Positions 33,574-45,828 of a stretch of 64,000 nucleotides of DNA are shown piece by piece. This DNA is from Rosellinia necatrix (lineage: Eukaryota > Ascomycota > Sordariomycetes > Xylariales > Xylariaceae). The translations under genes and the position numbers were made by a program. The first letter of the stretch is position 1. The number at the start of each line of letters is the position of its first letter. The stretch spans positions 2,418,001-2,482,000 of the forward strand of contig JAGYVD010000003.1 in NCBI GenBank assembly GCA_021209875.1, read 5' to 3'. The notes under the pieces were generated by a model. The model saw only the letters and a program-made list of their open reading frames with translations. It did not search any database and had not been told where the DNA came from.

Positions 33574-35924
33574 GTTGGTTGGCTACCTATTCAAAGAGGG
33601 CTCTCGCGCAATCCCGAGCTCCTCGTTTCCTGCTTCCTCGCGATTGCCAAAGCACTCCTGTCAGGCTCCTGCTCGTCAGGTTGATCTCTGTTCCAGGCGG
33701 TCGGCAGGGCGTTTATGCGAAGCCTCTAAATACGTAGCAGTGCGTAGATGGGCGTATACGTGGTTGTAAGTTGTGGTTGTAAGTTGTAGTTGTAAGTTGT
33801 GCTCTGGGAGGTCGAGCTCCGTCCAGGTAAGTACCAATTGGAGCTGCCTGTTTGATGGTTGGCCAAGAGATTCCACGTCGCCTGTAAGGTACCTGGGATG
33901 GAATAAACCATGTTAATGTGCAATTATACATAATAGGCAGCGAAGTTAGGTACCTTAACCGCCTGTAATTTACCTACCTTAGCTACTTACGTAACCTATC
34001 TATCTAGGTGTCTACTACATAGGTACCTCACGATATAGCTTTAATTCACAAGTACATCTCTACCTAGGTAGGTAACCTTACCTGGTATCTACCTAGGTAG
34101 CTAGGTAGGTAGGTAGGTGGGTAGGCTCATAGGTACCTTATTTAGCCCTCGTTAACACCGCCATAAAGTCCTATAAATAAGAGTCCTCTTATAAAAACAA
34201 TTAGTTATAGGTTCTGCTTTTCTAGTCTGCGTCATTACAAGCACATACCTCTTAAATTTCTCCTATCATCACGGCTACAAACGGTTTGATGAATTTTCAC
34301 AGCAAATAAAAATAATACACATTAACAATTAACCATTTAAATTTCTGAATAATCAGAAGTCAATTCGCTATCAATTTACTATTTATTGAATCCCTATCAT
34401 AGCCCCCAGCTATGATAGCTTTGAAGGGTAGGGTCGGAGACTCGGAGGTCGAACTTCTGGTAGTCGAGTGTTTAACATAGCCGTGAGCGTCTAGCGTGAT
34501 CGGGTCTCGAGTGACTACTCTTTGGAGTTTCACAGTAGGTTCAACGGCGCTGGGAAGAAGATGAGATCAGATAAGAAGATGGTGGAACAGGGGAGGATAT
34601 CGAGCCTGTTTAAATAGAAGCGGCCCTGAAGTCCTCTGTTGATCTTTCCGTATTATACTTCGTCGACTCTTTCCTGGTTTTGCGGTGCTACTGCTCTAGG
34701 GAAAACCGCAGCCAATATATTCTTGCGACGGTATTGGCGCCATGGCCTAGTTGGGCTATTTGTAGCTTCTTCTCTAAAAACCTCGAGTAGTGAAAAGGAG
34801 GTGGTGATGATATACTTAGGTGGGCACCTGTCCGTTTATTACATACCTACCTTTGTAAATACGATTCTTTGGCGTCGTGATGTCTCCATACTGGAAGATC
34901 ACTTGCTATGTTTAGGAACTAGATGACCCGGCTGGCGTCGTGAATCCAGCCCTTTGCAGCAAGGTGTCCCAAGGGATATATCTAGACACCAGCTATTACC
35001 GCCAAAGGAGTAATCGCCAAGTCACTTTGCTCTGTCATGACTGTGTTATAAAAACAGTATGCTAAAGAGCAGCGTCCAAGGACTCACTCGACGAAACGGC
35101 AGGCACCGAGCAATATGGGCCAACAACTTAATTACAGCATTTGCCTTACTATAAATAGTATATACCTAGTTATGCACTCCTCGCCCCGGGCCGCACGGTG
35201 TGATGATTCTGAGCATAAATACTGCATTTATTAGAGTATCGCTTGTAACCATACGACTAGCTACGCATATAGACGTTATTTGGTTCAACTACTACACACT
35301 AAAGGGATATTGACTATTCAATTTGCCCACCAACTGTACGTAGTTTATGTTTGCAGTGACCCATTTCTCCTGCACCTCTTTATACTGTCTATAAATGGAG
35401 CGATTTTTGAGACGAGGTGCCCATAGAGTTTTAACGTTATTGAGTAATGAAAGGAAGTCAATTTTGTCGTATACATAATAATTATTATCAGTAAATGCAA
35501 CTGCGTCTTTATGGCGCCCATTGAGTATGGGTACGGGTCAGCTCGGTATCGATAAATGGGAGGTTCCTTCATACCTGGCTGGGCTACTTACACAACAAGA
35601 ACTGGGCTTAGGTCATGGCATTATCAGACGTTCCTTGTTTTTTAAGTGACCTCAAGCTATATAGGACTACTAAGGTGTCCTCAATTCCAAGGCAGCAATT
35701 TCCTTCTACTTTTGCTGCTTATTTCGGTTTACAGTCGTTGAACTCTTATTTTCAGAGGTGGCAATGCGTGCCCAGACATGGTCATGGAGATAAAGCGCCC
35801 ATACACAAGGGCTAATGTACTAATATAGTCTCACAAGGAATTATGGTACCTGAGGATACCTTGCTCAAATTACGACCGCATGAAACCATTCATATGAACC
35901 TGGGAACATCACCTCCTCGCAAGT
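33574..35924. other. Long gene-free stretch with TAGG islands, then AT-rich DNA
   Basis: 2.35 kb. Three copies of GTTGTAAGTTGT-like sequence lie at 33763–33800. A dense TAGG/CCTA region with TACCTAGGTA palindromes spans 33945–34140. From 34180 to 35900 the DNA is AT-rich with stops in all frames, possibly decayed repeat DNA. No gene is recognised. Confidence 0.5.
33945..34140. repeat. Dense TAGG/CCTA and TACCTAGGTA palindrome island
   Basis: Within 200 bp there are many TACC/GGTA tetramers in both orientations, including CTACCTAGGTAG twice and GGTACC twice. It is the largest such island in the window. Confidence 0.8.
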
Positions 35925-37932
35925 TTAACTCTGCATGCGAGGGGGGTCACGAAATGAGCCACCGAAGCTATAATCTTGTGTTGTTGAAATTTGGGTTGTG
36001 ATCGCCTCCCTCCGGCTGTACGAGGCAGACGTTTCCGCCCATGCCGCCCCTACCCATCTTGCCCGGGGGATGCTGTCCCGATCCCCCGCCATGGGGTCAT
36101 GGTACTGTTGTTGAACGTGAGGGGAAGTCCGCAGTTCTGGGGAATGTGTAACGGCCGATGGGTACGGCAGAAAGGGGCTGTTTAAGTGGCCAGGAGAGAT
36201 GTTGTCAAACTGACCGAGAGTATGAGCAAGACCGTGTCCTCCCCCAACAGCAGGACTAGGTATATGGGATGGAGGTATCGGGGAGGCAAACTTGGTCGCG
36301 TGTACTTTACTTGACATGGTGCCCCGATGCGTAGATGACGGTGGTTCTGGCCCAAGATAGGAAGTCTTTGGCGAATCGGGATCCCAAATGGGGAGGCCAT
36401 CAGGCGGCTGAGATTCTCCGCTTGGTTTGCCGCGACCGTAGGAAGCGATCTTCCCATTGATTCCGGTCAAACCCCATGCGAAAACGGCCACATCCCGAAT
36501 CGATTTCATCAGGTGCTCACTTGATGGCCCGCCAGCCGCCTTGACGGGTTCTCGTACGGGCGTGTAACGGGGCAGGGGAGGTGGTTGAGCAGCATAGAGT
36601 GACTCCGGATGGTAGCTGTGACGAACTAGGGGCTCGCTCCAAGGCGCGGCAAACAATCCATTTTCGAAATCCGGTGAGAATACTGGGGGGCAAAGGGACG
36701 GTATGGGTGGCCGTGCCTTTCTTAGCACCATGACGAGCCCATCAGAGGTACAAGAAACCACGGCCTCCAGTTCACGTGTGCCCATCGGTTGGTGATCCTG
36801 GGTCTGCTGTCCCCGCATTATTGCCGCCTGCAGTTGACCTGTAGGTGTAATCCGTTCGGATAACCCCTGCTGCGAACTCATCTCATCCATTGCCATAGAC
36901 CGGTGCGTTCGCGGGTCACTAGTAGCCTCTTTCTTCATGGAGTTGTCATGCCCGTCATATGCCGAGGGGTTCAAGGTATCTTCCGGGCGTACTCCTCCAT
37001 GGTCGGTGTCATTTTCTAATGTCTCATCGGGTCGGTCCTCCATCTCTACGTCGCCTTCGGGGTCGTTCACGTAGGGACCTCGGGACCAAAACCGAAGATA
37101 TGCAATAGAATCGTTTGCCTTAGCGCGTTCGAGGCATTTAACAGCATCACTCCAGCAATTCTCGGCGATAAACTCGTAAAGGCTTCTGCCCCGTAGCTCA
37201 TCTGGTCCAAGGCCAAGTATCGAAGACACGGCATTCGTTGCGAACATGATGGTCAAGGTTCGGGTAAACCTATTTAGAATCAAGGCTGCGCGGGGTTCCC
37301 GTTCGGTTGGTTGCATTTTGAATTTGGGCGAGAGGTGCTCGAGCATATGATATCGAGGATCCCTCGGCGAGCAGGAGAATATTTTTCGTATCTGGGGTGC
37401 CTCGATTGCTCGCCCTAAGCACGAATTAGCGGAGCGCAAGAAAATGTGACAGACATGAAATGCGGGCATAACGCACTCTCGCTCTTCCTGCCCCGGCGAT
37501 ATATGCTTGTGCATGCCACCAGGACATCGTGAACAATAGTAAAGCAGCACTCGCAACTTACCCACCGGCCATCCTTGGACAGTATGCGAGCATAGTGTAA
37601 GACCGCTGCCTTGTCCAGCAGCACACCTCTATTATGCACTGACCGTGCAAAGGGGACCTCGTCGGGATGAAAGTAGTCAAAGCAAGATTTTCCATGGACG
37701 TCTTGCGGCCGATACCCCAAGATATCGACTACTGACGCCGATGCGAAGAGAATATTAGCCTCATGGGACAGATCTACAAGACGTAAGCCTATGGGTCTCG
37801 GCGTGCGGGAGGTCAGTCATTCAATGAAATAGTAATTTTAACAAGCAGTTAAGTCTGGTGCTCGGGTCGCCGGGAACACGGGCGACGTGGCTGAGAATAC
37901 TTACTGTGAATGGTCATAAATGTCTGATCCAT
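35925..37932 (-). CDS. PAS-domain protein (two PAS-like domains)
   Basis: Fungal protein with PAS sensor folds; the exact pathway is unknown to me. Exons 37932..37905, 37788..37477 and 37414..35925 are in phase (609 aa). It starts MDQTFMTIHS; then PAS-1: LVDLSHEANILFASASVVDILGY, HGKSCFDYFHPDEVPFAR, and a PAC-like part GRWVSCECCFTIVHDVLVACTSIY. A second PAS-like region reads ALILNRFTRTLTIMFATNAV, SSILGLGPDELRGRSLYEFI and ENCWSDAVKCLERAKAND (about residues 150–220). The rest is disordered and Pro/Ser-rich; a conserved patch lies at LMKSIRDVAVFAWGLTGINGKIASYGRGKP. No histidine kinase, zinc finger or DNA-binding domain follows, unlike the white-collar proteins. Exon 2 contains a perfect donor-like GTAAGT within the conserved GRWVSCE codons. 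The likely promoter (right side) has GAGT and GT microsatellites. Confidence 0.85.
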
Positions 37933-38378
37933 GAAAATGCCCAAGCTAGTAGTGCTGCAAATATACGCGGGATCAAATATAAATTAAGACGGGGGGATTC
38001 AGACAGCGCGCCAACTACGGAATTTCGTATGCAGCTTGCACTTATTGTGCAATATAAATCACCACTCGCTAGCCCTTGCAGCCGAAAGAGCCAACAGGAT
38101 TCTGCCGAAAGGTGCCAGTGGCGCGGCAGATTCCCGGAGTGTTGTCTGTCGCACTAGGCCGGGGGGAAGTCGACCATTCGCAAATGAATAAGTCCACCGA
38201 ACGGACGAGATGTCTCTGAATAACCGAATAGTGTATATACAGTATGACACAACCCCACTCGAGCCGTCGAGAGGGTGGTCGGGTCTCACGAGCCGTGCGT
38301 CAAGCGAGACAAGGCGGTGTCACGCTGAGTACGATGGGAAGGAGAGGAAGAGAGGGAGGGGGGGGAGAGAGAGGGAGT

Positions 38379-38427
38379 GTGTGAGTGAGTGAGTGAGTGA
38401 GTGAGTGTTTGTGTGTGTGTGTGTGTG
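38379..38427. repeat. (GAGT)n followed by (GT)n
   Basis: Seven GAGT units then about ten GT dinucleotides, about 450 bp upstream of the PAS protein start. Confidence 0.9.
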
Positions 38428-39237
38428 AGACTTTGGGTGACGGCTCCGATGCCCTGATGGCGAGAGCCTATGTAGGTCTAAGTGAACGGAGAAGCCCTGA
38501 GTATCTGGGTATCTGGGTATCTAGGTATGGGCTCCCAAGCGCGTCACGGCGGCCTCTTTGCGTCTCCCGGCGTCGGCTCGATGCAGCAACACTGGCGGGT
38601 TCAGGACCACACACGCAGATGTCGGTAGCCACTCAGAGAAGGGGAGAGCTGGGCGGTTCTAGACCTGATCTGATGTCCGGGTAGGTGGGGGATCTTTTTA
38701 TTGTCAACGAAAAGATAGACGAACGAACGGACAGACAGACGGCAGACCAACGGGAGGAAGAGGCACGAGGAGGGAGCAGAAACATATTAAATAAATGACC
38801 AAATATAAATGACCAAATACCTGAGATAAGCGTATAGAGAGAGGGGGGGGGAGGGAAGGGGGGAGTAAAAGAGGTCAAGATAAGACAATACCTACCTAAT
38901 AGTCAGGATGGCGTCCGAAAGGGGCGTGTTATAGGACGCGGGGTGGGTGATCTAAGTCTACTTACCTACCTACTTACCTACCTACCTACCTACCTAGCTG
39001 TAGGTAGCTTACCTATGAAGAGATGCCGGAGCGTAGCATTGGCGTGCGTGGCCATGTAGGTACCTAATTGTCTAAGTGTATATATCGAAGACGGAAAATA
39101 ATAATACCCGGGTACAAAGGGGGGTAAATAATGAGAATACGAATGATAATAGAAAAGGAAGAGTAGGAAGAAAAAAAGAAAGAGAACTGTCAGCCTATGC
39201 CAAAGCCCCCGGTCTTCCGACTTCTGCTTCATGCTAC

Positions 39238-39300
39238 CTGCCTACACTACCTACCTATGTACACTACCTGCATACACTACCTGCATACACTACCTACATA
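39238..39300. repeat. CTACCTGCATACA tandem repeat
   Basis: Imperfect tandem units of CTACCTGCATACA with degenerate copies (CTACCTATGTACA). The unit itself contains the CTACC motif spread over the window. Confidence 0.8.
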
Positions 39301-40628
39301 ACACATACAGTACGACCGTGCAGCAGACACAGACAACGCTGGGAAAAGGCGCTGCCCGTATTCGTCGATGGTTCAACGCTTCACACCCACCGTCACCACT
39401 ACTCCAGCGTTTCTTGGGACCGTAGTCCAAGCGACCCAGTGAATTGGTAATACTACACACGCCTATACGTTGCTTCTGGACAGGGAATCGGATGCAGGTG
39501 ACTTCATCGGGATAGCCCAACGCCTGCGCCTAGGCCGTCGACTGCCTGAAGTCTGGTACTTATTACTATCGGAATGAGAAGAGAGATATGTCAGGCAAGC
39601 TTCGACACCCCATGCTGGACCGAATTGGAGTTTGGAAGAGGGCAGGTACCTAGCCCTGAATCCAAATAGGCATGCGGGCCCAACGTTCATTGGCCAAGAG
39701 GGATGGATTAACAAGATCCAGGCCTTCCCGTTGGCTGGCTGCATACACAACATACCTACCTACTGCACCTAGTCAGCCACCTAGATTAGACGTTAATAAT
39801 AACTACTACTACCTAGGTACTGTACATAGCTAGGTACATCAGCACCAGTTAGTGGTACCGAGATGATTACAGTGGTGTAACTACCTGGTATGTAGGTCCC
39901 TACAACACACCTACAGCACACCTACAGCACACCAACAGTCATGCGTGCGGTATAAGTAAGTAGCACAACTCATCAACATCAATTATGCTCTCCATTGCGA
40001 TCTCGGACTGGCACTTCACCCATTGAGCGCTCTCCTTGGATAGTACTTAATGGCGACTCGTTATTTGATATCCTAGTCCGCGCACGGCCCGTGGGACCTC
40101 GACGACACTGTACGAGCAAATCCACAGTCACAGTAGTGGCAGGGCCTCGATGGAGAAGCTATCAGAAGGCATTCAACGCTCCGTTTATACCCTTGTTGCC
40201 AAGTGTGAGATTGCCATGCTATTGATATGCTAATACAGTATTACACACACGTAGCCAGTTACCTTCGCAACACCAATTAGTAAAGGAGCAAAGGCGCTTT
40301 ACAGACAGATGGTCTTGGCGCATAACGAGGCCACAACTATAAAGGTATATTGAGACACTGAAGGGAAACCTGTTAGTCATGTATGTTAGTCATGTATGTT
40401 ACTACATGCTGATCTACATCAGTTCAACCCCCTGGCCATTGACTTAGTTAGCCATGGGATATTGGCGTGGGAATATATATCACACGGAATTTCAAGATGG
40501 CTGAACAGCATAGCAGGTTGCACAGACTCCAATGATAATAATAATAAAACGTAAAAATAAAATAGAAACAGCCGTCGCCAGGTTAATCTGATTTCTGGTT
40601 ATATATGTTTTGTGTTATGAGAAAGAAC

Positions 40629-40641
40629 AAAAATTTCAAAA
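40629..40641 (-). terminator. Pol III T-run terminator of tRNA-Leu
   Basis: On the minus strand TTTT (40641–40638) begins four bases after the discriminator base and a second run TTTTT follows at 40633–40629. Confidence 0.75.
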
Positions 40642-40644
40642 CGT

Positions 40645-40742
40645 TGACAAGAGTGGGACTTGAACCCACGCGGATTGCTCCATGAGGAAATTGTGCTAAG
40701 GTGACCTTAACCTCACGCCATAACCAACTCGGCCATCTTGCC
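40645..40742 (-). tRNA. tRNA-Leu(AAG) with 16-nt intron
   Basis: Reading the minus strand: acceptor stem GGCAAGA pairs with TCTTGTC (one G–U), discriminator A; D-arm region TGGCCGAGTTGG (A box); anticodon stem TGAGG/CCTCA; loop TT-AAG-G then a 16-nt intron at the canonical 37/38 position and T; a long variable arm (TGGAGCAATCCGC, class II); T-arm GTGGG-TTCAAGT-CCCAC (B box GGTTCAAGTCC). AAG reads leucine CUU/CUC codons. The size without intron is 82 nt, normal for a leucine tRNA. It sits alone in gene-poor DNA. Confidence 0.95.
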
Positions 40743-43493
40743 TTGGAGTACAACATGCGCTGTAATGGTATTAATATGTCATGAATGTACCATGAAAAAT
40801 CCCTATATGACCTATTTGCCCTCACATCTTCACCATATCGTTTTGCCAACACCCCCAGTTACCTCCACCTGAACTACATCTGCACCCGAAAGCTGTCCCG
40901 GAATTTATAAACAGAAGACTTCTAGAACAAAGCTCCACTATTAGATGGCGTTCAGAAGCAAGCCTCACAGCCCCCTCCTCCCTCCTCTCTCCTCTCCTTC
41001 CCAACCATCGTGAAATTGGCAGCGTTCTTGTGTCGTTAATACCAGGTAATAATTAAATTAGTAGTTCAGATAAGCAAGCTTCTATACATCCAATGCTTTT
41101 TGTTTCAATTAATCATCTTTGATCCTATACTACAAAATCCCCCTCAACAATATCCGCGAACACATTTGGCAACAACTGAGGTCAAAAATTGGTTAGAACC
41201 CTCGCACAGCCTTCTTATAAGGCTCCTATTTACGAACAGGTTGTCAAAATGCATAGTATTTCAACCTTAGTAGAACCTTTGCCAAAAGTTAGTTTTAGCA
41301 ATGATAGGTACTTAACAGGCAACACCGATGTAATACCATGTTAAAAGGGTAGTCAAGATGCTTAACTCCCAACGGAACACTACCTCTGTGCAATCACTAC
41401 GCCACCAGCGTACAGTAGGGGGCTTCTCTAGTTGCACGATCGAAAGAAATAAGTTTATGCGAGTAATTGATCCAGATTCGCCTATCACCCCCATAGTGCT
41501 TGCAAGCATTATATCCCTCGGCCCCATTTTATTCCTCTATTTGCGGTAATGTAGTACTATCTAGCGACTTTCAAAGTGCTACATCGTTTCCACACAACCT
41601 CTTACAATACTAACATATTTGCATCCGTTTTAAATTTCCTTCTCTTTCCCGGGCCGCTTTCACATGGGCATTCACATAGGCCTTTGATTCGTTTTCCACT
41701 GTAGTTAGAGAAGTCACCCTTCTCTCCTGGATCAAGAAAATACCCCGTTGCGGGCCTAAGAAGAAGACTGGCCCAATCTCTATGTCAACGATTTCTACCA
41801 CGATTATGCAAGCCTAGGATTGAGCGATAGTGCACATTGTCGACGATGTTACTTTACCCGTAGCAAGTTTTAGCACTGGGGTTTAGTCTTTATTATGATT
41901 TTATTTCCCTTGGTTTTATGTTTAGTATAAATTATGGTTGTGGTTAAAGCCCCAGGGAAACCTAGTTTCTCTTGTCCCAGAGTTCAAGGGGCCTCTAGCA
42001 GTTTTTATTATTTAGAACCCAAACAACGTGATCCATTGTCGCATTATGACTTTTATTCCCTCTCCCCAGAACAACAGAAGATTTTATCAGAATAGATTTA
42101 GATCTTCTTTCTAAAGAACACAAGAAATTATTTCTTCTGGTGCGCTTCTTTCCTGCTATAGGTGAACATTGTATTTCATATTTCGGCCATTGTCGTAATT
42201 CTCATTAGCTAGGTATTCGCGGAACAATTTGACCTGGCTGTTATCAGAAATCGATGACATACAACTTGACATCACTTCAGCTGTCGTCAATGTTCTGATC
42301 GACGTTAGAATTTCATTTCTTCCGCAAGGAGCCATTTGGAGATGGAATGTGTCTTCAAATAATAAGGCTGACTCGCTAGCCATCTTTTGTCCCGAAGTTC
42401 TCTACGTCCTCAAATCTATCCCAAGGTATGTCTTTCTTTAAATTAGCTTATATGCGTAATTGGCTGTGCTGTTATCGCTGCTGGATACCGTACTGGGTAT
42501 ACAATTAGTGTACGCCATTCCGTAGACACTTCATGCAATTACTCGTTCGCTAGCATTTGCTCATGGTAGAAACAACCTCTGGTTTCCGTGTTGTCTGCCT
42601 TTCAGCCTGTCCCAAAGCTGTACAGGCTGCGAGAATGTCTAACTTCTGCTTAAAAAGAAGGTCAGCACTGATTACGTAGGCAGCCATTAACTACACATGA
42701 ACAAATCGAATGTCTCTCAATGACGTGGATCAAGCTGTTCATGACCGCGGTCCTGCGATAAGGCATCCGACAGCATCAATATTGACTTATCGCATGCCAA
42801 AACATGGCCCCAGAAACCTCAAAGGGGCCGTTTCTATACTGGGGTCCGATTGTTTACCTATCTACACGTTTTTAAAAAGCCGTGCTTGCCCCTATCGCAA
42901 GTGAATAGGGCATTGTTGCAGACGCTGAATATCTGTGCACTGCTTCGCATGCGTAATTCGGCTATACTTTCGGTGTATGCCTTCGCATTGCGCATGTCTT
43001 CATAGTGTTGAAACTAAGGTTACTCAGACCTCGCTTGTTTGAGGCGTCTTGACGGGTCTCTGAGGTTAGGAACCCTATGGGTGGTTGTATATACAGACGC
43101 GTCCAGCCTACAAGGCCAGAAGCGACCCAATTGGGCCTCAACGGATCTACCTAAGCAGCTATGGCCAATTATCGTAATCTGAAGCTATTTTTAAGCCCTG
43201 AACTTTAGCTCTTGTTATACACCAGGCTAAGATTCCTGTGTAGCGTGGATTGGAAGCCCCAATCAACCTTATTAAGTTCTTTACAGATGTATAAACCATG
43301 TAAAACTAATGACGTCGAAAAGGATGAAACAGTGATGAGCCGCTATCAAGATTTGCTTGATAATACCCTAGACAAGGTAGTTCGTAAGACTATTAAGCAG
43401 CTTACCCGGCTACGTGAATAAGGGGCAGGGAAATTTCCATCCCTTAATTCCAGGTTCGCGAAGGCTTATATTGTTTGCCTTCCCTCAACGCCT
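40743..43493. other. AT-rich gene-free block
   Basis: 2.75 kb of AT-rich DNA on the right of the tRNA gene. Frames of up to 75 codons occur on both strands without domain similarity. It may include decayed mobile DNA; I found no clear terminal repeats or enzyme motifs. Confidence 0.5.
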
Positions 43494-45123
43494 CTATATT
43501 GCGGCCTCTTTCCTCAATCCAGAAAGTCCCCCCCACGGCAGATAGCCCACGACGGCATCGTGGCCGCCGCGTGCGCGCCCGACGCCGCGGAGCGCGTCCA
43601 GCGTCGCCGGGGACGGCCGCCACTCGCCGACGTGGAGGAAGACGCGCCAGGCGCCGCGGTCGCCGGCCGCGAGCGCGGCGTCCCAGCCGGACGGGGCCGG
43701 CTGCCCGGCGGCGTAGCAGTTGACCTGGAACGGCCAGGCGGTCTCGGCGTCCAGGGGCGCGCACTGAAGCGTGGCGCTCCGCAGCGCGGGTAGTAGCGCG
43801 GGCGCACCGCACGCGCGAGCGAAGGCCGCCAGGAGCGCGTTCATCGGGGGCGTCCTCGGGCGCGCTGCGCCAGAAGTCCGTCTCCGTCGCCGCGTCGAGC
43901 TCCTCGGGCGCGATGGCCTCTTCGAACTGGTCGTAGTAGTCGTCGAGGGCGTCGAGCTCCGTCTCCGTCGCCCCGTAGCCAGGGGGCAGGCGGCCGAAGT
44001 CGAGGTCCGCGGGGGCCCGCGGGGGCGTCGCCTCGTTGTCGGGGTTCAGCTTGAAGAGCCATCGCCCGTCCGGGCCGCGCATACACGCCCGCACGTCGAG
44101 GCGGGTCAGCTTCGCCCAGACCGCCGGCGTTGTCTCGTGATGATCCGGAGTGGTGGTGGTGGTGGTGGTGGAGGTGGCGGTGGTGGCCGGGTCGAAGAGC
44201 GAGGGGTGGATGGAACCGTCGATGCACACCTCGACGCAATCTTTAGTGAGCTTGCGGAGGGCAGTGCTGACCGGGTCGAGGGCAGAGCTCGATCCAAGGA
44301 AATCCGGCAATATCTGGAACTCACTGGTCCCCGGCACGGGCATATTAAAAGTGAACTTCTCGACCGACGGCGGCAGCGTGTTGGATTCAATAGCCTGGAC
44401 AAGCCCGTCTCGCCAGATGCGGGACATGTGGTGATAGAGACCCCAACTGACATCCTGACTGGTCGATAGATCCCATCCAACACGAGATGCGTTTGGCATC
44501 TTGGCCGTCAGTGACACGGCTAGGCGAGGGTGCAGGTGGTATGACAGGGAGGAGACGTAGAGATGTTTGACCATGGGCAAGACTGGAAGATCGGCGAAGT
44601 TGGCCGACATGCCTAGCAGGGAGAACCTGCGATACGAGTTGCCCGAGATGTCCCTGGTGTCGCGAGACACCGGCGGGCCAGAGACTTCGAGCACCAGGGA
44701 TGAATCAGGCACACTCCAGGAAGCGAGAAGATTGAAGAAGTCCCTCAGGGGAGTTGCCATCGCCTCGTCGGTTGCCCTTCGCTCCTCCTCCGTTGCGAAA
44801 GGTCTGGGCAGAGGCGGAGTAGTCGTCTTGCGCGACGGTGCATGGTCGACCCAAAGGCAGACGGCGAGGTGCTGTAGGCAAGACTGGCGCCGTGGTGTCA
44901 AGATGCGGCGGAGAGCATTGAGGTCGTCTGGACTTGTTGACACCGATAGCCTTTGGAAGGTGAGTCTCTCTACAGCATACTGAAAGCTCCGCGACACAGC
45001 GGCGACGACTGGCAGCGCATAGGGCAGAGCACCGTGCTCCCAGACCGGTCGAGTTTCTTCACCAATTCGTCTGCCGATGTAATGCACGATGCGATGGTGA
45101 AGCTCTGGCGGCAGCCGGTCCAT
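43494..45123 (-). pseudogene. F-box-like protein with a +1 frame break
   Basis: The N-terminus MDRLPPELHHRIVHYIGRR followed by PVVAAVSRSFQYAVERLTFQRL is the fungal F-box-like pattern (adaptor of SCF ubiquitin ligases); the target is unknown. The middle contains a Thr tract and LTRLDVRACMRGPDGRWLF. At 43846–43850 (five G on the + strand, five C in the gene) the frame slips: before it the sequence reads FWRSAPEDAP, after it the native-looking frame continues NALLAAFARACGAPALL, CAPLDAETAWPFQVN and WRVFLHVGEWRP, and stops at 43494. Staying in the first frame gives a long Arg/Pro-rich tail of poor quality to 43444. With one C fewer the protein would be about 542 aa. I therefore think the gene is intact and the run length is wrong, but a true mutation is possible. 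Confidence 0.75.
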
Positions 45124-45828
45124 TTTGGGGAATGCATACGCGTGAGAAGGAGATTGTGATAGGTTTTGGGAGACGTGGCGTGGGTTGCTGACGTGAGAAG
45201 GGGAGAAGGGGAGGACAGAGAGGAAGCTTGTGCTGTGGTTGGTGCTGTGGTTGGTGCCGCCGCCCAGCAGCCTACCTATTCCAAGACATCATCCCCAGTC
45301 CACCCCCCTGAATGATGATCTGATCTGATCTGCGTACATACGATACTTCACACTTCCATAAACAACTATAACTCCGAAAAATACACATCTTCGCCTTGAT
45401 CTGTCCAAACGTCTATCTTCTATTTTCTATTTTCTATTTTCCCCTTTTCTACCTTATGAACCCTCTTCTCCTCTCCCGGTCTCTTTTCCCCCCATTGAAA
45501 AAAAAAAAAAAAAAAAAACAAAATGCATGCTGGCCACTTGGATTACCGTTCGAGAGGGAAATATTCACAATTTTACGTATTTACACTTCAAGAAGCGGGA
45601 TGCGACGATGAATCGGCCCACCTCCCAACACAAAGTCATTATTACAACGCTGTATATAAGTACTCTACAGTGAACGTCACGTTTCGGTAAATACTTAATC
45701 ACTTACTTACTACCTTAACCTACAATGCCCCCATCCCACACACGGAGAGGCACCAACTACAGCAGTGCCACTCACCCACCTCCCCCCTCCCCCCTCCCAG
45801 CCGCCAGCCACCAGCCGCCATCTCATCG
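45124..45828. other. Gap between F-box-like gene and LysM gene
   Basis: 705 bp: promoter of the F-box-like gene and 3' flank of the LysM gene. CTATTTT tandem repeats (45418–45440), an A19 run (45500–45518) and a GGTTGGTGCTGT duplication (45230–45256). Confidence 0.5.

Larger units (their letters stand above)
37933..40644. other. Promoter side of the PAS gene and AT-rich gap
   Basis: 2.7 kb without a gene. It holds a (GAGT)n–(GT)n tract (38379–38427), GGGTATCTG direct repeats (38505–38530), a CCTA island (38960–39005), a 10–14-bp CTACCTGCATACA repeat (39238–39300), GTTAGTCATGTAT duplicated near 40373–40398, and TACCTAGGTAC near 39810. The remainder shows no coding signal. Confidence 0.5.

Noticed and set aside
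43771..44469. 232-codon plus-strand frame opposite the F-box-like gene
   Set aside because: Arg/Gly/Val-rich antisense translation of GC-rich DNA; the minus strand has the coherent protein.
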